Positions 55,590 through 64,000 of a stretch of 64,000 bases of DNA are shown piece after piece. The stretch spans positions 4,905,465-4,969,464 of the forward strand of contig OX459101.1 in assembly GCA_949775045.1 (NCBI GenBank), read 5' to 3'. A program made the translations under genes and the position numbers. This DNA is from Metridium senile (lineage: Eukaryota > Cnidaria > Anthozoa > Actiniaria > Metridiidae). Below the pieces are notes generated by a model. The model searched no databases. It was not told the DNA's origin and saw only the letters and a program-made list of their open reading frames with translations. The first letter of the stretch is position 1. The number at the start of each line of letters is the position of its first letter.

Positions 55590-56055
55590 CGTATTGTTTT
55601 GACACAGCCCACACTAGTTTACTAGGGCTGAACCGGTAGTTATTGTACACGAGTACTCAAACTATTTCCCTGGCGGATATCGACGCAGCTCACACTAGTT
55701 TAAGCGCAAGTTGTCTTACACTTTTACTCCAATTGTTTCCTTGTAAACACAGACTCAGTCCACACTAGGTTAACAACTAGTTGTCGTTCTTCTTTACTCC
55801 AGTTGTAGTCCACATTAACCGCTATTTCTCGTACATTTTAACTGCAAGTGTTTGCTAATAAGAAACACCGACGCAGTCAACACTAGTTTAACCGCTAGTT
55901 ATATTACATTTGTACTCCAATTGTTCCCTTATAGCTTAGAAACACCGACACAGTCCACACTTATTTAACGGGGCGCTTGTTATCATACGGTTTTTACTCC
56001 AAATGTTTCCTCAAAAACAACGACGCAGCTTGAACCTTTAACTAGTTGTCGTACT
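55590..56055 (+). repeat. Degenerate minisatellite upstream of the GPCR gene
   Basis: About six units share caccgacgcagtcaacacta, gtttaaccgctagttat, tactccaattgtttcc and ttagaaac. It is the same unit as at 39470-39828. It lies on the promoter side of the minus-strand receptor at 54340-55338. Confidence 0.75.
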
Positions 56056-56059
56056 TTTT

Positions 56060-57320
56060 TGCTAGTTCACACATGAGTTCAGAACGTGATTTTTCCATCG
56101 GTTTTTTTTTTCATGCAAGGTTAATCTCAATGATAATATCAATGCTAAGGTAATCAAATCTTTTCCATGCCTAGGAAATGACGTTTTAATACGCCTATAA
56201 TCCTTTCTTGTGTAAACTTTACTGTCAGATCCACTGTGACAACAGGAATTGTGTTATCTATATAATTAAACTTTAGTTTTTAATAAAAGTTTGTAGTTTA
56301 GAAAACAAACATTGGTTTCAACTCATGCATTAAATAGGTCTATCTTTGCAAATTTTAATCGATGTTTGGCATTTTAGATCTTTCAATGTAAATGATGACT
56401 GATTTCGACACCTCAATCTTCAAAATATTATGTATATTATGAAAAAGATAATATTCTTCAAAAGCAACATGTAAAAATAAGCAAAATGAAAAGGATATTA
56501 TATCTCTAATAAGAATTTATTTTTCATGTACATTGGTTAAGTGAATTACTGATTCAAAAATTGTATATATGTATATAATATGTATATAGTACACCTACTT
56601 GCAGGAATGTTGTCATATGAAAAAAGAATATGAGTAATTTAGTAACAAAAGAATATCAGGAATAACAAAAGAAAGAGTTCAGCTTGAGTGATCTTCTTCT
56701 GTCTTTTAATTAATTCCTTTCCCACTAAATTACAAAAGTCAGGACAACGTTCTTGCAAATAGGTGTATATATTTAAAATTTGAAGTCGTTTTTCAGTTTT
56801 ATAATAAAATTTGCCGAAGCTGTATACTATACTGGGAGAAAATATTCCCGACCCATGCAGAAAACTAATTTGAAATTTGATAATATCATTGAATTAATAA
56901 CTGCAAATATTGAATAATATAAAAATCTTAAATCCTACTGGCAGAGTGAAAAGTAGTCTCCCCGATTAGTATGGCGCACTGCGTCCAGCTAGAAGATTGA
57001 GACGTTAAAAACGTTATATATATATAAAAAAAAATCTGCTAACAGGGAAAAATCATAATGTTGATGTATTAATCGTAAATATTTTCAAATAATTTCTGAT
57101 TTATTCTAGTTGTAAGACTGATTTCTTTACCAAACTGAGTTAATCAAAGATTTCGTCGAATACTTGAAACATTTTAAATCATTATATGTCTTCAAATATT
57201 TTAATTGTAAAACAGCCAACTCTGGAGGACGTCAAATTCTTATTTTCATTTGTACAGATACTATCAACATTCAATAACAAAATATTTTTGTGCTTATATT
57301 TATTCTTTATAACGTCCACT
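56060..57320. other. AT-rich intergenic stretch
   Basis: No gene recognised. It contains a SINE 3' fragment at 56940-57012 (gtagtctccccgattagtat, cgtccagctagaagattgag) and an atatat run at 57018. Confidence 0.5.
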
Positions 57321-57539
57321 TACAGTACGATTTGAAAAACCGTGGGCAACTAGAAATATTTTAGAAATCGTTATTTGTTCGTTGAACAACTCACAAACAA
57401 CTCTAACTACAAAAGGTTTATCATACTACACAACAGTCAAACTTATTGCGGTGATATAGTTGTTTCTGAGTTGTTCAAAGAACAATAAACGATTTCTAAA
57501 ATATTTCTAAGTGACCACGGTTTTTTGATTCGCACTGTA
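57321..57539. mobile_element. MITE with TA-CAGTACGA ends
   Basis: The ends ta-cagtacgatttgaaaaacc and ggttttttgattcgcactg-ta are inverted. Arms of about 75 bp include agaaatattttagaaatcg. A TA target and CAGTRCGA termini are shared with the element at 28639. Confidence 0.85.
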
Positions 57540-57774
57540 AATATGTTGTTTTAAATGTTATTTTATTCATTTTGTATCTTCAAAACTATTAAAAACTATT
57601 AAGTCGTAGACTTCAGTAACCTCCCCTAAAAATATTTTATTTAAATTTCATTTTATCCTTTTTATCCTCAAAAACGATTCCAAAATATATATCAATTAAA
57701 TTGTAGACTTTTTCCTGATCCAGCATCCAAAGAGATACAAATACAAATAAAATAGATATCGAAATTCATAAAAA

Positions 57775-57954
57775 TAGACTGCGAGCAGTCCCTACTTTTC
57801 CCTCCGGATTCAGAAACTTTAAACTTTAATAAAACGAGCGAGCGGTAAAACGAGCGAGCGAGCGGGGATTGGGGGCGAGTTTTTTTAAAAATGCCCATTT
57901 TTCTCTCGTTTTCCTCGGAATCTGGAGGGAAAAGAAGGGACTGTTCGCAGTCTA
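57775..57954. mobile_element. MITE with TAGACTGCGAGCAGTCCCT ends
   Basis: The left tagactgcgagcagtcccta and right agggactgttcgcagtcta are inverted, with ttttccctccgga also mirrored. The centre has gagcgagcg repeats. Confidence 0.9.
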
Positions 57955-58224
57955 CATAAAAACGTTTTTGTGCGTTTTGTTGATTAGCAAAGACTACGTC
58001 ATCTGTGAAAGTTGCAAGCCTTCCCTTGTCGCACCCACTTCAAACCACTCCTTTTAATAGAAACCTAACTTCCGTGTTTGAATTAAAAGACAAAGGACAC
58101 AATTGAACCAATATCGTATTGATATATTGATAAGTAGAATCGGAATTAGTCGTCTCTGTACATTTATGATACCCTATTCCTTGAATTAATGTACATTTTA
58201 CTTTTCGATGTTTGATAATTTATA

Positions 58225-58860
58225 TTCTTTATTTTGTCGTTTTTGTTGTTGTGGCTGTTGTTACTTTTTGTCCTCTATTTTTTGCATCATAATTGTGTTG
58301 AACATATATATTTATTTTATCATTTTCGTTGTTGTTACTTTTTGTCCTCTATTGTTTGCATCATAATTGTGTTGAACATATATATTTATTTTATCATTTT
58401 CGTTGTTGTTACTTTTTGTCCTTTAGTTTTTACGTCATAATTGTGTTGAACATATATATTTATTTTATCGTTTTCGTTGTTGTTGTTACTTTTTGCTCTT
58501 TATTTTTTGCGTCATAATTGTGTTGAACATATATATTTATTTTGTCATTTTCGTTGTTATTGTTACTTTTTGTCCTTTAGTTTTTGCGTCATAATTGTGT
58601 TGAACATATATATTTATTTTATCATTTTCGTTGTTGTTGTTACTTTTTGTCTTTTATTTTTTACGTCATAATTGTGTTGAATATAGAAGTGAGGTTTTCA
58701 TGTAAATAAAAGGACAAATAAATTAATGAGAAAAGGATCTTAAAAAAATAAAAAATATTATTTATTTTGTCATTTTCGTTGTGGTTGTTGTTGTTACTTT
58801 ATTTTTCACGTCATAATTGTGTTGAATATAGTGAGTGAGGTTTTCATATAAATAAAGGAC
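58225..58860 (+). repeat. 74/77-bp minisatellite
   Basis: Six to seven units contain cattttcgttgttgttact, ttttgtcctttattttttgc and gtcataattgtgttgaac, then atatatattt. Unit spacing is 74, 74, 77, 77 and 77 bp from 58284. The later part (58750-58860) is more diverged and is joined to a second small duplication containing tgaggttttcat. ORFs across it are artefacts. Confidence 0.9.
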
Positions 58861-58919
58861 AAATAAATTAATAAGAAAACGATCTTAAAATATAAACTGA
58901 GTTTTTACATTATTTCTCA

Positions 58920-59070
58920 AAACAATTCACTAGCTACTTTTCTACTAAAATTTTCAAAAGTATTTCTTTTTCCTTTTTTCTGTCTTTTTTCTGTCCAAGA
59001 ATTTTTACATTATTTCTCAAAACAATTCACTACTATTCTACTATAATTTTCAAAAGTATTTCTTTTCCTT
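58920..59070 (+). repeat. Tandem duplication of about 75 bp
   Basis: The block tttttacattatttctcaaa, acaattcactac...caaaagtatttcttttcc occurs twice in a row with a short ttctgtc spacer. Confidence 0.75.
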
Positions 59071-59310
59071 TTTTCTGTCCAAGAGTGGAAGAAAAAAACC
59101 CAGCTGTTTCCAAAATGATCAATAAAGTCAACATGTGCGTGCGGGAGTTATTCAAATTTGCTGATCATGAATCAAAGACGCTTTTAGTTGAATTCTTTGG
59201 ATACTTTGCCTAAGACAGCCTTCCGTACAATAAATTTTCAACCGGAAAGAAAGCCTAAACCAAAAGCCCGCATTAAACCCTTTTAAACCATGGAAAAATA
59301 AATATATATA

Positions 59311-59457
59311 TATATACGAAGGGCTAAAGATCGAAACGTCAGTAAAGTTAATTATATATATTAATCAAGTCAATATTTAGTGTTACAAATTTCATTCTAT
59401 TACCTATCGCCTATATCAAACACCGACACAGCCTATACTAGTTTACTCGCTAGTTTC
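59311..59457 (+). mobile_element. Foldback element fragment D
   Basis: It starts inside an AT run with cgaagggctaaagatcgaaa, then cgtcagtaaagtt. It continues with tttagtgttacaaatttcat and the tail caccgacacagcctatacta, actcgctagtttc. The left arm is missing. It retains GAAACGTCAG, the 3' half of the hammerhead-like core. Confidence 0.7.
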
Positions 59458-59720
59458 AAGTGAACGTTGTTTCCCTCTTTTTTTACAAAAAAATAACGTC
59501 GCATTTCACATGTGACGAATTCAATTTCTAAATAAGCAGACTACAAAACGCAGTATATGCAATCATGATCACGTTTCACAACAATAGAATTTGGCCGTTA
59601 TTTTGTATGAAATTATAGCAGTTTACAACATCAACTTGACTTTCTCACAAATTTACACACTTTCCTTAGAAATTGGGACCATATAATTACCAAGATACAT
59701 TTATTTATTCAGTTTACTCT

Positions 59721-59855
59721 TTTACTCCGACGAAGGGCTAAAACTCGAAACGAATAAAGTTAAGGCAACATTTTTTACGATGTTACAAATTTCATTCTAT
59801 TCCCTACCATTTATATCAAACACCGAGGCAGCCTTTACTCGCTATATAGTTTCCA
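59721..59855 (+). mobile_element. Foldback element fragment E
   Basis: It starts tttactccgacgaagggcta, then aaactcgaaac, and continues with aacattttttacgatgttac and the tail gaggcagcctttactcgc, tagtttcca. Stem I and most of the core are visible, but the cleavage-site triplet is lost. Confidence 0.7.
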
Positions 59856-59972
59856 TTGATTCATCCATTTGTTTATATATTCATTATAACTCAACCCAAT
59901 GAAATGTAGTACTTCCCCTACCCCCCCCCCCCCCCCCCCTACATGTTAAAACATTAAATAATAATGATATTA

Positions 59973-60170
59973 CTAGAGTGAAGATAGCCTCCTCCGCATG
60001 CAACCCTGCTGGGTTTCCTTTGTCACCTACTGGGTTCCCTTTATCATGCGAACCGGAGAGGAATGGGCCCCTCAACCCCTCCCCCCACCATTTGTTCCGC
60101 CACAGGAAGTCCAGAGTCAACAAAGGAAGCCCAGAGTCAAGAGTTGCATGCGGAGGAGGCTAGAGTGAAG
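59973..60170. mobile_element. Foldback element with agcctcctccgcatgcaac arms
   Basis: The arms 59986-60004 and 60143-60161 are exact 19-bp inverted repeats, with flanking ctagagtgaagat on both sides. A related pair (gcctcctccgcaggcaatcc and cgcctgcggag) lies at 48490-48603. It is preceded by a C tract at 59920-59939. Confidence 0.8.
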
Positions 60171-60627
60171 ATGCCTAATTTAAAAATCTCCTTCCAATCA
60201 GCAATGGAGTATTGTTATGGGGGTATTACTGAATTATCGTTGTGAGCCAATGCTTATATTTTCCTAAACTATAATTAAGTAATAAAAAAGTTTCTTTTCA
60301 CTAGAAGATCGACCATGAATCATAAGAATAAACATGAATACAAGTTTGTTTAGAAACCTGAGGCGGTCCCACTTGTAGATAGAACGATTATTTAAACAGT
60401 TAATGGTAGACTAGACCTCTAGTCTCCGACTAAAATTTATAAAACATTAATTTTCTAGTCTTTAAAATGTTTATCACTATAGTCGAAATATATTTACTTT
60501 CTTCCATAAACAGTATCCTATTACACATTTGTTCTCGAGCAAGAAGTTGGTGAGGGGTACGTATTTTCCCTAGCGCGCGCTCTTAAATAACACTTGGAAA
60601 AAAGTCACGTGAATGGGGCATATTTTA

Positions 60628-60926
60628 TATTGGTAATTCAATGACAAACTTATACCGTCTATATATTTGTTTACTTGAACGTAAAAGGTTGTTTTAATAA
60701 CGTTGTTTAATTATTTCAGCCATGGAAGACACATAAGTATTTGTTTGGTATGCATTATGCATGGCATTCAATAATTTATATTGGTAATTCAATAACAAAA
60801 TTATATTGGTAAACTCAATACCGTCTGTATGTTTGTTTACTTGAACATAACAGATTGTTTTAATAACGTTGTTTTATTTCAGCCATGGAAGACACATGAG
60901 TATTTGTTTGGTATGCATTATGCATC
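60628..60926 (+). repeat. 173-bp tandem duplication with exon-like acceptor
   Basis: Two copies of a block contain atattggtaattcaat, gtttgtttacttgaac, ttttaataacgttgt, tttcagccatggaagacaca and tttggtatgcattatgca. The ccatggaagac positions are 173 bp apart (60720 and 60893). The tttcag-ccatgg boundary looks like a splice acceptor, but no open frame of use follows. Confidence 0.75.
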
Positions 60927-60959
60927 AAAGTACAGCCTTTATATATATATATATACATG

Positions 60960-61135
60960 TACACCTATTTCAAAAATCTTTGTCGCAATCAAAGCTACAG
61001 TCCACACTCTGAAGCCTGCAAAGGATGTCGGTATTTCGTATTTCGTCTCTCTTAAATACAAATATTTCTTTAAAAAACATGTAATGAATCACAAATTAAG
61101 ATTCGGCTGCGACAACGATTATTAAAATAGGTGTA
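60960..61135. mobile_element. TA-ended foldback element, tacacctatttcaaaaatc arms
   Basis: The left tacacctatttcaaaaatct with ttgtcgcaatcaaagc and the right tgcgacaacgattatta, then aaaataggtgta are inverted. The left arm carries the ctacagtccacactctgaag block shared with 49430, 61790 and 62018. Confidence 0.75.
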
Positions 61136-61395
61136 TACATCCTCGTTATAATCAGCTTCTTTTTGTTATAAAGTGTCCACAACTATTTCGATTCTATCTA
61201 TAATCATATTTATACTATAATCATGTACTTGTAGAAGGAAACGTATCTCTCTGGTGCTTCTTAGGCAACACCCTCAAATAGGAAATTATTAGATCCTTTC
61301 CCATGGTATTTCACTATAAATTAGTGATGGCTGAGATGCATTAGTTAGTTGAAGTTCCTGGATAGATTCATTAGTGAACGATCCCATCACTTTAT

Positions 61396-61755
61396 TGGTG
61401 CATTTCGCAAGCCAGAACTTGGTGGAGACCCGTGAGAAAGTCCCATAAGCAGATAAAAAGAGGTGGTCAATTGAGGGTCACCGTCCTCGTTTTGGATTCT
61501 GTGAGATTATATCAAAGTGCAGCTTTTAATAATCGTTGTCGCGATTGTTTTGGAAATTCCCGGATGAGAAGAATATTGGTGCATCTCGCAAGCCAGAACT
61601 TGGTGGAGACCCGTGAGAAAGTCCCATAAGCAAATAAAAAGAGGTGGTCGATTGAGGGTCACAGTCCTCGTTTTGGATCCTGTGAGATTATATCAAAGTG
61701 CAGCTTTTATATACACTTATTTCAATAATTGTTGTCGCGATTGTTTTGGAAATTC
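61396..61755 (+). repeat. 180-bp direct tandem duplication
   Basis: The segments 61396-61575 and 61576-61755 repeat ttggtgcatttcgcaagcc, agaacttggtggagacccg, aaagaggtggtca and gattgttttggaaattcccg, with a few substitutions and one short insertion. Confidence 0.85.
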
Positions 61756-62143
61756 CCGGATGAGAAGAATCTGATTGAAACGAGGGGTATATACACCTAT
61801 TTCAAAAATCGTTGTCGCAATCAAAGCTACAGTCCACACTCTGAATCCTGCAAAGAATGTCGGTAACATGAATATAAATTGTTGGTTTATCACTCGTTTT
61901 TTTTTCAATAAATATTTGTTTCATCATCTCCTACTGCAACAGCTAGTTGCTGGTCATATAACACAAACACGCACAAGCAAAAATATGCTATGAATAAATC
62001 GAGATGAGAAGAAAATACCGACATCCTTTGCAGGCTTTAAAGTGTGGACTGTAGCTTTGATTGCGACAACGATTTTTGAAATAGGTGTATATATACTCCT
62101 CGTTTCAATCAGATTCTTCTCATCCGGGAATTTCCAAAACAAT
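61735..62143. mobile_element. Large foldback with arms of about 130 bp
   Basis: The left arm 61735-61866 (attgttttggaaattcccg, gagaagaatctgattgaaac, tacacctatttcaaaaatcg, ctacagtccacactctgaa) is mirrored at 62018-62143. The spacer of about 150 bp between them holds no recognised gene. It lies 130 bp downstream of the third GPCR gene. Confidence 0.85.
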
Positions 62144-62272
62144 AGCTTACAATTGATAATGTTGTCGCGATGACAACGAAACGTTGTAATTTATATTCGC
62201 TAGTTTTCTTATTAAACTGAGTATATATCAATAAATACATGAATACTAATTAACGATAATTAAAATTATCAT

Positions 62273-63361
62273 TCATTGGTCATTATTTTGTGCTTGGTTT
62301 TCTGTTCCAATTTCCTCTTGTCTAACGATCAAATTGTTATCATCTTGATTAACAGGAATTATCGCAGGATTCACGTCAGGAGATACGAAATCACTGTTGA
62401 ACGCATCAACGGATCGCTGCCTGCAGAGGAGAAACTTACATGACGCAAACTCCATGAGCATCTTCTTATATTCATGGAGAAAAGTCCTGCTTACTAGGCC
62501 ATAAATAAATGGGTTTACGGAGCTTGATATGAATGCAAGAATTGTATACATTTGGTAAACCTCTCTTGGGAGAGTTGGCATGCCGTTAAACACGTCTATA
62601 AAATCGATAATACTAATAGGCACCCAACAGATAACATATGCTAGTATAACACCAGCAAGGGTTTTTGAGACTTTAGCTTCGCGTACATTAGCGCGCAGTT
62701 GGTCAATATTCTCTTGTGCGGTGACGAAAACTTGGTTGTTACGATAAACCTCTTTGAAAACTGCACGATAGCAAACTGTTATTATGAGTAGCGGTAAGGC
62801 GATGTAGACTACCTCGATGAAGATGGTATATGGGATGTTGGCTTCGAATGTGTAGAGGCACATCGATTTACCAGGTTGAAACGCGTAGCCTCCAATGTCT
62901 AAGAAAAATGGAGGTACAGATCCAAATAACGAAAAAAACCATATGGCTATTATGAGTATTATAGTACGTCTTTTTTTGAATATATGAAGGTATTTAGATC
63001 GACGACATATACAGAAATATCGGTTTACTGATATTAAACCCATGGTATGAAGAGATATCATTGCGAATGTTAGAACCGAGAAACCCTGGAGTTGACACAT
63101 AAAGGAACCAAATATCCATTTCCCGATGATCGTAGTACACAATGAGAAAGGCATACATAAAGATGCGATTGCTATGTCGCTCAACGCCAGGGCGAAGACG
63201 AAAGTGTTCGATATGTTGTTTCGGAGTCGAGGATTTCGTACGATCGCGTTGCAAACGAAGATATTGCCGACCAAAGCCACGCAGTTTAGGAAGCCGATGA
63301 CGATCGCCCCGACCGTAATTGTAACGTCGCTTTTTGAAATGGTATAATTTGCGGTCGTCAT
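62273..63361 (-). CDS. Class A GPCR, melatonin-receptor-like
   Basis: An intronless 362-aa receptor. Landmarks: Asn33 (LVGNI), Asp62 (ALSDIA), Cys89 in TM3, NRYFCIC at 113-119 (melatonin receptors have NRYCYIC), Cys168 in the second extracellular loop, CWVP at 245-248, NPFIY at 283-287, then SRTF and a long acidic Asn/Gln-rich tail. N-terminal sequon NYT. Cysteines in CKFLLC after helix 8 could be palmitoylated. It is related to, but clearly diverged from, the receptor at 54340, which fits an old paralogous cluster. The ligand is unknown; melatonin-like refers only to sequence texture. Confidence 0.93.
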   Translation of the reverse strand: MTTANYTISKSDVTITVGAIVIGFLNCVALVGNIFVCNAIVRNPRLRNNISNTFVFALALSDIAIASLCMPFSLCTTIIGKWIFGSFMCQLQGFSVLTFAMISLHTMGLISVNRYFCICRRSKYLHIFKKRRTIILIIAIWFFSLFGSVPPFFLDIGGYAFQPGKSMCLYTFEANIPYTIFIEVVYIALPLLIITVCYRAVFKEVYRNNQVFVTAQENIDQLRANVREAKVSKTLAGVILAYVICWVPISIIDFIDVFNGMPTLPREVYQMYTILAFISSSVNPFIYGLVSRTFLHEYKKMLMEFASCKFLLCRQRSVDAFNSDFVSPDVNPAIIPVNQDDNNLIVRQEEIGTENQAQNNDQ

Positions 63362-64000
63362 TTTACTCCCTTCAGTTATTCCAGTTTAAGGGAATTACTC
63401 ACTTTAAGACGCAATTCTGCAGCTGTCAAATATATTGCTCTTATACACTTAAGTCCTATTTACAAAGTTGACAGTATGTCGGCTGTGATAAGAATATGTT
63501 TTTGAAAATCACGGTAAATATTTGTAAAAGTCTTTTGCACACTCAACGAATGCGATGTTAATTGTGAAAACACCTGACTTTTTTGATCCTCACAATTGAA
63601 ATTCTCAAGAATTCTTTGGTGATTGTTTGTCGATGGATGATGCCGTTGATGAGGATGAGATAATGAAAATGCACCTCTATGGTATTTGTTCTCAGTAGAT
63701 TTTGAAACTGTTGTGCTGGTCGCTTGTTTTTCACTATATATCGTATAATTACTCCATAGCGACGAATGTTTTTGCCATTAACGTTGTATTATTTACGCCT
63801 AGTACTTGTTGATAAATGAAGTTGATGATGTAGTTTTCGTCGCAGATCAAAATCAGATATATTTATGATAAATGTTAGCTTTTGTTTTTGTTAGGACTTA
63901 AACTACCTCTAGAAGATTGAAGTCTTTGGCGTCTTTCTTCTCTTAGTTTCTCCAATGTTCCATGAATAGATAACAATTATATGACGTTAAAGACCTAAAC
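63362..64000. other. Upstream region of the third GPCR
   Basis: AT-rich, with no recognised gene, RNA or repeat. The receptor promoter is presumably here, but no core element is clear. Confidence 0.5.

Noticed and set aside
58234..58671. Three hydrophobic His/Cys-containing ORFs
   Set aside because: They follow the 74/77-bp minisatellite and repeat the same peptide.

Overview
This window looks like animal nuclear DNA, most likely from a cnidarian and probably an anthozoan (inference). The genes are intron-rich with GT-AG splice sites. There are intronless melatonin-receptor-like GPCRs on one strand and a Cys-loop receptor with the animal exon layout. Foldback transposons, tRNA-derived SINEs and simple repeats are dense. 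No prokaryotic or organellar signal was seen.

Layout: (1) 1-19590 is a satellite array of a 177-bp AT-rich unit, about 107 copies, with higher-order repeats. It continues past the left edge. On the right it decays into diverged monomers, flips orientation near 19331 and stops about 24 bp from a splice donor. (2) 19615-21909, minus strand: first three coding exons of kaptin (KPTN, a KICSTOR subunit). The remaining exons are not in the window, so they lie beyond the satellite or are lost. (3) 23767-24234: an isolated ORF resembling the S2-S4 part of a cyclic-nucleotide-gated type channel. (4) 25898-35259, plus strand: complete NDUFV1 (complex I 51-kDa subunit), 18 coding exons, 470 aa. Its introns hold several MITEs, SINE pieces and a GAT-rich microsatellite. 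(5) 35676-35897: intronless G protein gamma subunit ending in the CaaX box CKIL. (6) 36620-38160: 92/88-bp minisatellite interrupted by a MITE with a clean 5-bp target duplication, followed by a LINE 3' remnant. (7) 39834-46367, plus strand: complete 9-exon Cys-loop (nicotinic-type) channel subunit, 454 aa, lacking the loop C vicinal cysteines. (8) 46370-51070: repeat-filled intergenic DNA. (9) 51071-52129, 54340-55338 and 62273-63361, minus strand: three intronless class A GPCRs separated by repeats.

Three receptors, a G-gamma and a ligand-gated channel lie within 30 kb. They belong to related signalling classes, but nothing in the sequence shows coregulation. KPTN (nutrient sensing to mTORC1) and NDUFV1 (respiration) are housekeeping neighbours.

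The most unusual items are: the satellite array abutting a KPTN exon; a small foldback element with 10-14-bp target duplications and a hammerhead-ribozyme-like core, in five copies; a motif shared between that element's tail and the minisatellites upstream of two receptor genes; and a perfectly duplicated splice donor in NDUFV1. All exon models are by-eye splice-site and homology readings; no database search was run.
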